Shown here: piece after piece, positions 10,786-22,500 of the stretch | Layout: each line of letters begins with the position of its first letter | Numbering within the stretch: the stretch's first letter is position 1 | Origin: Madurella fahalii | Taxonomy: Eukaryota; Ascomycota; Sordariomycetes; Sordariales | Assembly: GCA_029876055.1 (NCBI GenBank) | Contig: CM056877.1 | Coordinates: forward strand, 2,170,001-2,234,000 | DNA length: 64,000 nucleotides | Reading direction: 5' to 3' | Translations under genes and position numbers: made by a program | Notes under the pieces: model-generated | Told to the model about the DNA's origin: nothing | The model's database searches: none | The model's input: only the letters and a program-made list of their open reading frames with translations

Positions 10786-12510
10786 TACGGTGGTGGGTTG
10801 TGTAGTGAATGTCTTAAGGGGCTAAGCGGGTTGTGATATTAAGACCTGCCCTGCAGGGTGTATGATGGAAACGTTGGCGGTGAACTTGGTTCAATGCATG
10901 CTCTGATGGAGACAAAGGCAAGGACACTCCGAGCTGTGTCTGCCGTGCTCATTATATAGAGAATTTTGCGAGGACATCACCGCCTTGGCCCCTTGGAGCC
11001 CCATGTCCCTTCGTCAATATCTATTCCCCTGTCCTGCGCGCCCAGTTTCAGCGTCAGTTACCCAAGACATGATGCTGGAGCTATCACCGGCACTGGGACG
11101 CAAGGATAGCCATATTGGGCTGGTCGCTTGGGCACCGCCTCTCGGGAAGTGTAATCATGAATCTGCCGCAAGATCTCGTGATAGGTTATTCCACAGCCGC
11201 CCGGGGATCTTGACCGTGCCATTGCTCGGTTCCGTCAAACTCTACCGAGGAGCTTTCTTACTGGTCGATTGTGAGGATCAAGAGCCCCGGTCTAACTTCT
11301 CGGACCCATGCAGCGGATCTGAAGATCGAGGGGGGCACCGACTTTCCACAACCTAGTCGCCCGGCAGTGATCTACTACCCACAGATCAAACGGCAGAGCT
11401 TGTCGTGCGCAACCTAACCCGGAAAGGAGGAATGGAACTTGCCCCCGAAGAGTTCCCGTCTTGGTTCCGGGCGCGCATTGTTTCGCATTTGGGGTCATTT
11501 CTGGGTGGCATTTTCGCCATGTCGGAAGAGCGGGCGACGGGTGTTCAAAGCACGATCACAGTCACTCTGAGCCACAGTGGTATGCCTCACAGTTGGGGTG
11601 AAACTTCTGTGCGCCACAAACACGGATAGAGGAGGTGGTCTTGGCGAAAGCCCCAGATCGCGATTTTCCCCTGAACTGTTTTGACACACCCAAGCAAGTA
11701 GTCGAAGGGGAGTAGCGCTTCAATCGCACGAGCCATTTGAAGCTCTGCTTCGCGGTTACCAGCGCAACCCGGCCCTTGGGTTACCATAATGTCCTTGGAT
11801 CCTCCCGTGAAGCGTTCAAACAAAAGTTGCCAAACCACCCTGCATATATGCGGTTCCCGCTTCGGTGAGCTAAAGGTGTAAACATGCCACAGCACGCTGT
11901 TCTGCACAATGGCAACGATCGATTCGCTTATCCATAGTGTATCCTGCATCCCGCATGAATTGCTGTTTCTTCCGGCTTCGATTTGAACATGGTTTGTCGC
12001 CACGTACCGGGTGTCTTTTGAAACATCTGCTCGCGCGTTTCGTCGATCAGACGGGTTGAGGCTGTGTAAGAGGGAAACGTGCCGAGGGACCAATCGCATC
12101 GAACTCTCTCGGCAAAGATCATGATAGAAAAAATGGTCGGAGCACCCCTGGATGGCCAAGTGGCCACGGACAGCTCCTTGGGCTTCAATCCGATGTTCGA
12201 AACATGCTGCCGATCCAGAACGCGACGAGGATGGTTAGGGCGCTGGACCTCGCGCACTCGGAGCGTTGAAGCCTGTGAACCGCTTCCCATCTATTGGTCT
12301 TTCAAGCCAATCACATGGATACGTCAAAACTGCGGCAAGCCGGATCACAAGGTACCGAATGTTCAAGGTAAATTGATTCCGTCAACCATCCAAGCAGCCG
12401 TCTTAGGGGTTCCTCTTGGGAGGACGACAGGGTGAGCGCAGACGGGAGGAAACCAAGTACCTGAACATTGCTCGAATCGCCGCTTCCGTGACACAAATAT
12501 CGCCATTAGT
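10786..12510. other. Intergenic, upstream of Egh16-like gene and downstream of HEI10-like gene
   Basis: I see no exon chain or RNA gene in these 1.7 kb. The part next to 10786 should be the promoter of the secreted-protein gene. Confidence 0.55.
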
Positions 12511-13871
12511 TTAAGGTGGACAGAGTACTGAGCGGGGGAGCTCGAAACGTGATGATGGCTGTCTCGCAGCCGACTGCGGAGGAACTCGAGATGGGCCTGG
12601 GGTAGCTGTTCTCCCGAGAAATGGCCTAGGCGCATCCAAATCACTAGCTTTGTGGGGAGGTCTTGTGCCACCAGCGCCAAATGTTGATACAGAGAGGCCC
12701 TTTAGGCCGTCTGGCCCGCAGGATTGAGTGCTAGTTGTTGCCTGAGGAAACTGTGCTGATCCCAGGGTAGATGTTGCTGTAACGATCCCAGTTCTGGGTG
12801 TCGGTGCGAACGGCGAGGTCCGGGTGTTCCTGACAGCAGGGCGAGTGGCCGGCGTGGCCGGCGTTGTCGGTATATCTGCGCTGTCTGTCAGCGCACTGCG
12901 CACCATCTGGATTGTGAGGAGCACTCACGTTGGGTAAATCGGGGCTTATTCCATTCTACCAAGGCGGCGGAGCCAGGCTGGGCAGTAGGGTACTTGGGAC
13001 TGGCAGGGAAGTAGTTGGGCACACCAGATCTACTAGCAGCAGGCATGACTGGCCGGGGAAGCTGTGTCTGAGCTTGTCTGTAACTCGCGTCTACGGTGGC
13101 TCCCGCTTGAATGGGTGTTCTTGACCTCGAGACGCCCTGGGGAAAATCTTGGGTTTGGCCGAGCAAAGCTCTCTGCTTCAATTTGCTGTAGAGCTCCTGA
13201 GATTGCGCAAGCTCCCTGGTCCGGGCCGACAAGGCATGTCGGAGCTCCTCAATCTTGTGTCGGAGACCGCGCTCCTCCAGTTCCATGCCTATACGGCGTT
13301 AGTCGCAATACGGCGGCACTAAGTGAGATAAACGAATAGACCCTTAATCCTTGTGCTCAATGTGTTGATTCTCTGGTTTGCCTGGTCCCACATGTTTTCC
13401 ATCTCGCCTTGGAGCTCCGCGCAGTATTCTTTCAGCTTGCTATTCTTTCGGATCTGGCACGAACTTCCACTACTAAGTTAGATCTCATCAATGTCTCGGC
13501 CAGGGCGACAGACATCTGGTTGGTCATCTGGTAGGACCAGAAGCCCAGGGCCCTGCCTGCACATTCCATGACAACGGTCGGATTGAGACCGCTTAGGGCC
13601 ACGGATTTCCATTCTTCAGACGGATGGAGAAGCTGTTCGCACACCTCAGAAGAGCTCAGGGGCTGGCTGCATGCAGGGCAAGTGTACGGCGCCTGGCCAG
13701 CAAACCCGTAGCTGTTTGCGCATTGCAGGCAGATGGCATGACGGCGGAGGTGTTTAGTTGTTGGCAGCAGCGCTGGAATAAGGCACGAACTCACCTGCAA
13801 ACCGTCACCAATGCCCGCCCCGTGAGCTGAGAGCCACAATCTTGCACGTTGCACTGTAGACTCTGCTCCAT
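12511..13871 (-). CDS. hei10: HEI10/Zip3-type meiotic RING E3 ligase (possible splice-site defects)
   Basis: The best model joins 13871..13795, 13741..13510, 13453..13342, 13288..12929 and 12875..12511 and gives 381 aa with all phases consistent. The N-terminus carries a RING-like pattern: C7, C12, C25, H27, C30, C33 and a CPAC pair near residue 48. Then comes the HEI10-family segment around ALSGLNPTVVMECAGRAL, a coiled coil, and the motif ELYSKLKQRALLGQ, followed by a Ser/Pro/Thr-rich tail. HEI10 proteins mark crossover sites on synaptonemal complexes in meiosis and act in SUMO/ubiquitin transfer. Oddity: intron 1 would end in CG rather than AG, and introns 2 and 3 use weak GTCGCC and GTCTAT donors. 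Only intron 4 is fully standard. The gene may be decaying, or the model may be wrong in detail. Confidence 0.75.
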
Positions 13872-14527
13872 CCCGTTGCTCCGGCAGGGCGATTTAAGGG
13901 AAGCTACTCCAAATCCGGCCTTGCGAGTTTAGGAGAGCTCATGACGACGACAAGATTCCAAGGACGTGACCTCGGGAATGTCGCACAAGTGGCGGGGAAT
14001 TATTATTGTGCGTTCCAAATTGCCCATTCGATTCACGGTGCTCCTGCCTGGCGCGTGGAAGTCGCAGCCTGGCTCATTGCGCCTTTCATCGTCCGGGTCA
14101 TGGCAGGTACTAGCCGTAGCACCACACCAGAACGGAACCTTGTGTACCTTGCGTACACTAGATGCGTGCTTCTTCCAACCTTACGTGCTTTAAGCAACAG
14201 TCCTTCCTTTGCCAGGTTTCTGCCGGAGAGCGTATAATGAGCTCGCCATCAAGACCTGGGCCAACCGATTCCATCATCACTTATCACTTATCACTTACAA
14301 AATATTTGCATTAGCCACACACAAGCCACGCGAGGGCGGTCAGCGCCGACCCGTTCCCCACAGTGTGCCACCCACCCCGCGGTGTGGCTGACAGCTGCGG
14401 TCCTCCGCTCACTTAGCTCCGAACGGCCGTGATCAACGGGTCTGAACTTCACCGAAGTTGCACGACCTCCTCGCTCACAACGGCCTCTTTATTGCGCTGT
14501 ACAACGGCCCTGGTACTCCCCACCAGC
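13872..14527. promoter_or_regulatory. Divergent upstream region, HEI10-like / ula1
   Basis: These 656 bp separate the start codons of two divergently transcribed genes and should hold both promoters. No specific element can be named from sequence alone. Confidence 0.5.
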
Positions 14528-16522
14528 ATGACAGAAATCGTCATGAGCCAAACCCCTCCCATCTTGCACGGGCCCTCAGAAAAGGAGCGTAAATATGACC
14601 GCCAACTGCGCCTCTGGGCAGCAAGCGGCCAGGCAGCCTTGGAGTCGGCCAACATTCTGTTGGTAAACTCTGGGGCGGGCACAGTCGGTGTAGAGACTCT
14701 AAAGAATCTCGTTTTGCCAGGTGCTTTTGCTCCTCTCGCATTCTCCAGAAGCTTGTGCTGACATTTCCGCTCCAGGCATTGGTCGCTTCGCCATCTATGA
14801 CGAGGCACGGGTCAACGAGGCTGATTTGGGCGTTAACTTTTTTGTGGATGATAGCTGTCTGGGAAAATCTCGGTCCCAAAGCCTAACCGAGCTCCTTTTG
14901 GAACTGAATCCGGAAGTCGAAGGCACCTCGTACCCAAATGAGGTACGAGTCACGAGATCTGGCGTCCAAGACGTAGTGCTCACTGTGGATATAGAACGCG
15001 AAGACCCTTGAGTCAGTCTTGGCCGGTTCCCCGATCTTCACGGCTGTCGTGTACACGCTTCCCATTCGCCCAGAACAACTCTCGCTTCTCGAGGCCTACG
15101 GTCAGGAGCACAAGACCCCGCTCGTGGCGATACACTCTGCTGGGTTCTACTCCTACTTCCAGATTAACCTCCCCGGTGCCTTTCCAATCGTCGACACGCA
15201 TCCAGACGAGACGGCCACGACTGACCTGCGGTTGCTCACGCCATGGCCCGAACTTGTCGCCTTCGCAAAGGACCTGACCAAGGACATTGACAATCTAGAC
15301 AACTTTGAACACGGTCACCTGCCGTATGTGGTGATCCTTCTCCACTATCTTGAACAGTGGAAAGTGACGCACGGCGGGAAGTACCCCACAACATACAAGG
15401 ATAAGACCGACTTCCGAAGGATAGTGCAGAACGCGGCGAGGACCAACACCCCGGAAGGTGGCGAAGAGAACTTTGACGAAGCGGCTGCAGCCGTTCTCAA
15501 AACGCTGTCTCCTCCGTCGCTGCCGTCGGGGTTGAAGGAGGTATTCGAATACGAGCATACAGAACCTGTAGGTCCTCGTTTGTGCTCCATATGCATCTCG
15601 CTAAAATGCTGACACTGCATCTTAGGCCGAGCTGAGATCCGGGTTCTGGGTCATTGCAGACGCAGTCAGGAAGTTCTATGAGAAGCACCAGTGCCTACCC
15701 CTTCCGGGAAAGGTTCCCGACATGAAGGCGCAGTCCAAGGTATACGTCCAGCTGCAATCCATCTACAAGGCCAAGGCACGCAAGGACGCCGCAGAGGTAC
15801 TGGAGCTAGTGCGCGCCATGCCGGGTGGCCAACACGTCGATCCCGCAGAAGTGGATCTCTTCTGCAAGAACGCCGCCTTTGTCAAGCTCATCAATGCGAC
15901 AGGAGAGCGGATCAGCAAAGCAGATCGCCTGAGGGCAGTAGCCGGTAAGTCCGCTAGCCACAGAGAGGAAGAGAGACAGGGAGAGGGAGAACGAGCGAGA
16001 GGGTCTCGGCCCTTCCCGCCACCCCAATACTCCATCAACTCAATATCCAGACCCCTAAGCAGGGGAAGGGGGGGAAGAAGCCCAAAAGAGAAGCGAAGAG
16101 AGAGAAAGAGAAGCTAACCCCTACCTCTCTGTTATGTGCTTTTCGCCACAGACCACGAATTCTCCTCGGACCAGACCGCAGCACTTACTCTCTCCCCACT
16201 CTCCCTCCTGCCAATCTATCTCGCCCTGCAGCCGACCGCCCACGTGGACCTCGCCTCTTCCTCCCCCGCTCAGCTCAACGCCGACGATATCCTCGCGGGC
16301 GTCGCCAAGCTGGTGCCCGGGGCGGAGCAAAACGAGCGGGTCGTCCAGGCCGCGCACGAGGTTGTCCGCGCGGGCGGAGGCGAGCTCCACAACATTGCCG
16401 CCCTCACGGGCGGCATGGTGGCGCAGGAAATGATCAAGATCGTCACCAAGCAATACATACCCATCGACAACACGTGCGTGTTTGACGGGGTGGCGAGCCG
16501 GTGTCAGGTTTTGAGGTTATGA
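14528..16522 (+). CDS. ula1: NEDD8-activating enzyme E1 regulatory subunit ULA1 (APPBP1)
   Basis: The model joins 14528..14720, 14776..14942, 14995..15567, 15626..15944 and 16152..16522 (540 aa). It forms the heterodimeric NEDD8 E1 with UBA3 and so controls cullin neddylation. The N-terminus shows the E1-family adenylation fold start (KYDRQLRLWAASGQ, then VNSGAGTVGVETLKN). The middle contains SAGFYSYFQINLPG and the C-terminus has LHNIAALTGGMVAQEMIK, a typical E1 repeat motif. As expected for the regulatory subunit, no catalytic Cys motif is seen. Introns 1-3 are 52-58 nt. Intron 4 is longer (207 nt) and purine-rich. Length matches the family. The start at 14528 is preferred over an upstream ATG at 14429 because the latter adds a non-conserved extension. 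Confidence 0.92.
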
Positions 16523-19500
16523 TGGGAATGAGGGAATGGAAAAGCGCGAGGAAAGCGACATATCGAAAGGGTTTGACCTGACCTCGCCTGCCCACCTATG
16601 GTTTGGGCGTCCTGCCTGGTCCTGGTTCATTATCTCGCTTTCTGACGACAGCCTACTACGAGCGAAATTATTTTCCACCCTTCGGCAAAGGGGAGGGAGC
16701 CATTGGAATTTGGGGTTCCAGGGAAAGAAGAAGCGAAGGGAAAGGCGGCTGGATAAAGTCGGGAGCGAAAAAAAACAAGCGAGCAGGTGGATGGGTTGCC
16801 TCGAGGTACGGAAATCGAAGGGGGTGAGTTAGAACCGTCCAAGACAGACCGGACGAGCTACCCGGCCACAAAGCGCCGGCCCGCAGCGAGAATAGACAGG
16901 ACAAGACAGACTTTGCATAACTAAATCGGCCAAGGTTGATTTGCTGTTCCTTTTCCTTTTTTTTTCTTTTTCTTTTCTCTCTCCCTCTGTGCTCTTCGCT
17001 CCCGGGATGAAGGGATTTATTTCGGCATTGGATGTTTTGCAGATCCGGGTTAATTTCTCCCTTGGCGGTGCCACGCAGTGTCTGTAGTGTGGAAGTCATG
17101 GTGTAAAAATGTTTGGTAAAGTTGATGGGACACTGCTGTTTTCCTCACTGCTCGCTCGCCGCCTGCAAAGTCCTTTGCCCCTTTCTCATGTCGTTGACGA
17201 CGTCGACGGCGATCCGAGGTTAACTGCTAGACGCGCGGCGCTGCGACGCTACAAGGACAGCGGCGGCAACCATTGCGCTATTCTTTTTCCATTCCAAGAA
17301 AAACTTCCTTACGTACCGAGGTCGAAGTATGCGTGCCACTTTGGTAGAGAAGCAGACTAAAACGAAACCTACATACAGTACCTCAGGCTTCCTACCTTGG
17401 GTTTGGCGGTTTGCCTATGTTACCTCGACCTACCCACTTGGTTACGATGCGACTCTAGCTCGACCCCAAGGTACCATCGCAAACCGCTCCGCTTTCTGCG
17501 GTTTGCAATGCCGTCTCTGTCCCCCGCTCTACCGTCACTACGCAATGTACCGTAGTGTACGGCCCGCCCACTCAGCCTCTTCCTCCGGGGGCGGCTTGAG
17601 TGGCTGACTAGCTGGGGCCAACCTCTTTTTCGACGTCTCGTCTGATCTCTTTTGGACGGATGAGCCCCAAATCTCCCCGCATCCGTCCTTCCCTCCCCAC
17701 ACCCGGTTTCCTGACCCGGCGCAGAGATTTCAGGCTTCGGACCGCAGGGCCTGGATGGAACCCTCTTTGACAACCTATTTGCCTGCCGCTTGCTTGCTTG
17801 CTTGCTTGCGTTCTTTGCCTGCCATCGAACCCGGGTTTTTGAGGAGGAGACCAGAGGCGGACATACGACAACGTTCGCCATGCAGGACCCTCTGGGTCTG
17901 AACCGGCTATGGCTAAAAGTTGGTGAGGGCTATCGTGTCCTTGCGCTTTGGCGTCTGGCTGTCCTCTGGTGGGGTTCGTTTGGTTGGAGGTGAGCGGAGT
18001 TGGGATGATACGGCCCGTCTCCGAGGCCATGATCAGTGTCCAGTCTCTCCTGGAAACCATGGCCCACTTTGAGCCTTTCTGTCTAGTGTATCTACCTCAC
18101 GACAGAGGTGAGTAAGCGCGGTAAGGGTATCCGGGTGTCGTAGATCTTGGCTTGATGGAAGCTGCAAGCCACAATGGAGCAAGTGACCTCGGCCGCATGT
18201 CGCAGACTAGTCTGCGGTCTGCGGCCTGCGGATAAGAGAAGGGTGTGGGGTAGGGGGAGTGGACGAGCTGCATCGAAGCCACAGGCCGCGGGGACGATCG
18301 TTGCCAGCCCTGACGGATCATTGTGGCGATTGTTCCGACGTCTTGCCCGGAATTCTGGCGTGATTCGGCCGACAGGCAAATGACCCTGACGTACTTGCAT
18401 AGAGACAGGCACAGACAGCATGCACCTACATTAGCTTCCTTGGCCAAGGCAGGTAGCTACGCACAGCACCGGAGCAAGAACAAAGAACAGGATCCCTGTG
18501 TGATGGCTGCGCAGCTCGACCACATGTTGGCTTGCCGGACTGGGGTTGGTGAAACGCGCGGCAATATCTGTTGTCCTGCGGAAGTGCGGAGGCGAAGGCC
18601 TGAAGGGCAGGAGAAAATAAGAGAGGAATAAAACATAGAATAGAGACAAAACGGGAAGGAGAATGGCCGGCGGCTTTGGTGGGGACATGACCAGGCGCAC
18701 AAGGCTCGCTTGCCGTCAGCAATATGTAGCTACGCCTTTGCTATGATAGAAACCCAAAGGCATGGAAGTGCCCGGCATGCTTAGATCCTAACCTGCTGGT
18801 TCAGGGCATGTTCCCGAGTCCGGACCGTCTACCGGCCCGTCTGCTCTCAGAGCAGGGCAGTAGCGAAATGCGTAGGGGAGCAGGATTCTTTAAAGTGACG
18901 CAATGCCGGGTTCAAGCATCGAGCTCGTAGGCGCCAACTTCTGCTGACAGATTCTCCGAGAAACTCGAGCTTGGGTTTCCAAAAGGCTTGCCCTGGCTGG
19001 CCTATCCGTGCTTTCCCGCTTGGAAGCTGATAGGTGAGGTGTTCCGGGCCGCCTCGCGGCCCTGGACACGGCTTGCTACTCCAATTTCCAGGGCAATGGA
19101 GCATTGGCGCGTTGTCTTGCGCCAGAGTCAGGTCCATGACGCCCGTTATTGGAGGATGTGTTGGCAGGTAGCAGATTAACACAGCGACGGTGACCTTGAC
19201 GCTAACCTGATGGCTAGCTGCCGGCCGGCTTTGCGGCGATGGCAAGCCGCCCACCCGCGATCGGGTGGTATGCCAGACTGCAACTTGAGACTTGAGATGC
19301 CGAGCCCAGCCGACGTCTGCGAGCCTCAATCTTGTCGCGACAACCCATCGCGATGCCGATCAATGCGGCGCACGTAGTCTGTCTCTCATTTGCACCCTCT
19401 CGGGCTGCGGCTCACCCTCCACCAGCCGCTCTGGACTCGGACCAAGGTGGGGCGGCGGAGAGGTAGGAGAGAACGAGAGTTAGCATAGAGGCGGGATCCA

Positions 19501-22500
19501 AGAAAGGGAATCCAGACTCGGTCACTGACGGCTAGAGATGGGATTGGGATAATAATGGCATAGAGAGCCGGGGTGAGATAAAAATTGCAGCACACATGAA
19601 CAGGTTGGCTTCTTGCCAAATTAATTCGGCACGGCCGGGCTAATATGCGCAACTCTGCGTGGGCCAGACTCCGAAGAGGAGACAGCGCATTTGGATCCCC
19701 ATCACTGACTAGGCAACAGGTGCCTGCTAGTGACTCGCACGCCGTCTGCGACAGCGTCTGGCCCATGTCAAGCGGATGTCGAACGCGTCGACGGGCTTCG
19801 AGAAGGGGCGGTCCGACGCCCCAAAAGCAAGTCTGTGCGTCGCTATCTCTGGTCGAGATGGGGCAGGGTCAAAACACCACTAGACCACCTTAGTCGAGAC
19901 TGTCAGTTAATATGCGGTGATCCTCTCGATGGTTTGGCTGGTCCACGAGTGGATGAGTGGATGAGTGGTGAGTGGATGACCGTGTTCAATCACCTTTTTT
20001 TTTCCAGCTGTGTGTGGGGAAGAGAGGCTGGGATGTGGGTGCCGAAGCCGCAAGCGTAAGCCACAATGGGTTTGGCGGGCTTGACCGCACAAGCTTAACG
20101 TCAGGAGTTAAGCATCCTTGCGGACAGGGGCTTCGAGTCCACCGATGAGGCTATTTCGGCCGAGCAAGCCACCGCTGCCCACCCCGCGATGTTGTGACAC
20201 CCAACCACACCACCCTCGCCGCTGCACGTTCGACTGCGTTTGGCATGTGCCACTAAGATGGAAAAAGCTGGGGGACTGCAATTTGGGCCCGTCCGTGGAG
20301 GTCCATTTGGAGGGCAGCCAAGCAGATTGGTGGATGCCTTCTCCAGATTCTCAAGCTGGCCAATCCAGCGGCTGCAACCTCGAAATGCCGCCGACTCGTC
20401 TTCATTTCTATTAAGCGTCTGACGCCAGGAATAGAGCCGGGCAGGTCGGCGCGACGCTGGAGATCGGCGGGTGCACCTTACATAACGGGCGAGAGACGTC
20501 GCGCATACGGCCCTGAAAGGGGAAAGACGAGAAAGGTTGTTACTGCGGTAAGGGACCGGACGAGTAAGGCAGTGGGGGGAGAGCAGCCGACGCGACACTA
20601 GGCTCGCTTGCCGACGTTCCAGGCGGCGCTGCACGTCCTATTGGCCCATCTGACTGTGGGGAAGAAGAGCCCAAACGTTCACTTCGAAGGAGCCGAGATT
20701 TACAGGGGCTCTCGACGGAGCCTTGGCCGGGTGCTCGATCGCGCCTTTTGCGGGCGATGGGAAGGAAGAGAGCGTGTGCCGCGCAGGGATGTTGCGAGAG
20801 AAAACGCCACATTCTGCACCTGCACGCTTCTGTCTGGCTCGACCAAGCACACGGTTCCCCGAAGGGACGGGGCAAGTATGATGACGGCATGAAGGGAGAC
20901 ATTGCGAGACATAACGGAAGAGCGCACGTGGGAGAGGCGCCACAAAGCTCGTCTGTGGAGGGGTAAGCCGTCAATCCGAAGCCAGTTGGGAGAAGCCGTG
21001 TTGCGAATGCATGCTATCCCTGGTTGCGGCGAGCCCGAACTCACTGCCTTAGCGTACTGCGTAGCTCGCTAGCACAGACGGCCAAGACGCTGTTCAGCTC
21101 ACAGCAATCAAACGTCAACGCTTTTCTAGAAGGCCAAACATTGTGCGAAAGAAGCACAGATCATCCACTAACCTCGCCCTGACCTTAGCTTGCTCAGTCA
21201 TGCTCTTGTCAGAGTCGTTCGTCCACCAGGGACCCAGTCAGCCAGCGTGGGGCTGCTTCGCTTGCTTTGCCGACCCCGGCGATTCCGGCTGCTCGGCTAC
21301 GGCACAGCCGGTAATTACTGAACAGGGTGCCATGGCAAGCTGTGCGACACAGCAGACCGCACGAGGCTCGTGGAAGATTCTTTTTCGTACCCATGCCTCG
21401 CCGACCAGAGAGAACGAAATCGAGGGGAAACTTCATGACAGTGGACAGCCTATAAGAGAGGGAGGAGGGGGGAGGGGATACAGTAACAAAACACGCGGCT
21501 GCGGCTGCAGGCCGAAACGATCTGAATGCTGGACGCTGCTGGATGCAGTCAGAACAGAACACGGCACAAAGCGAGCGCCAATGTCAGCAGTCCTTCGTAG
21601 GTCCGAATGCCCGCGCTCCCGTCACCAGTGTTCGAGTCTCAGGTCGCGCAGGAGCAAGCGCAATGGCCCCCAACGAGCAACGAGAAGAATCGGATTCGCT
21701 ACCTTCCCTGCCTCGGGAATGGCGGGGCATCGGCACGAAGAAGCACCCCAGCTCCGTTTAGCAAACCTCCACCACTGCAGGTGCTCTCGCGCCTACACAA
21801 TACTCTAGACACGCTCACCACACCTCCCTAACTTGGCGGAGAGCACCGTTTCGATAGATTAACGCGCGGTCATGTGCCCTTATCAGCCCCTAGAATCGCC
21901 ACTGGCCATCTATTCTGTCGCTATTTTTTGCTGCTCAGCTCGACCTAGGTCCTGCATCGTTAGAAGCGAACTGGATGCTGTCCTCGTGTCCCCGAAACGA
22001 GTGGATTTAATACTCCCTTGCTGTTGACCGAGCCGTTCCAGACCTCGCTCGCCGCAATGAGTTGTCTGGAACGCTACAGTACGCAGTGTCGGAAAGGGCG
22101 CTGATAGGTGGCCGAACCAGCGCATGTCGCGTCGAATGCACCGTATTCTCGATGGATGGCGACGGAGTGGGCTGGATTGCCCCGCAGCGGCAGCAGCACA
22201 TCTCTATTAGGCGCGCCATGTCCGTTTTCGTCGGCCGCGATGCCCCGGATCCGGAGAAGAACGTGAAGAGATGCTCGAGCGTCGAACCTGTGGAGGGGCG
22301 TCCGGGGGGGGGGAGCAGATCCACCCCACCACTACCGCTTCCACCCCAGACTCTGACCCCTGTCGGCCCTGATCGGGGTAGGGGAACGGGCAGATCCCTG
22401 GGCGCTCGCCGTTGAAGAGAGCCGGATGCCAATCAGAGGGCGAACACGCCATCAACTCCCCACAGGCGGCTGGCTTCAGGGCACATCCTGGAGGAGGCTT

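Noticed and set aside
13432..13854. Uninterrupted 140-aa frame as the N-terminus of the HEI10-like gene
   Set aside because: It lacks the first zinc-binding Cys pair and replaces it with unrelated residues. The spliced start at 13871 gives the expected MxxxLQCNVxxC pattern.
20098..20140. Sequence around GTTAAGC resembling part of fungal 5S rRNA
   Set aside because: Only a few bases match, and no 5S helices or internal control region can be built.
21143..21808. 221-aa plus-strand frame in the 7.4-kb region
   Set aside because: No domain, overlapping frames of similar length on the other strand, and Arg/Ser/Cys-biased chance composition.
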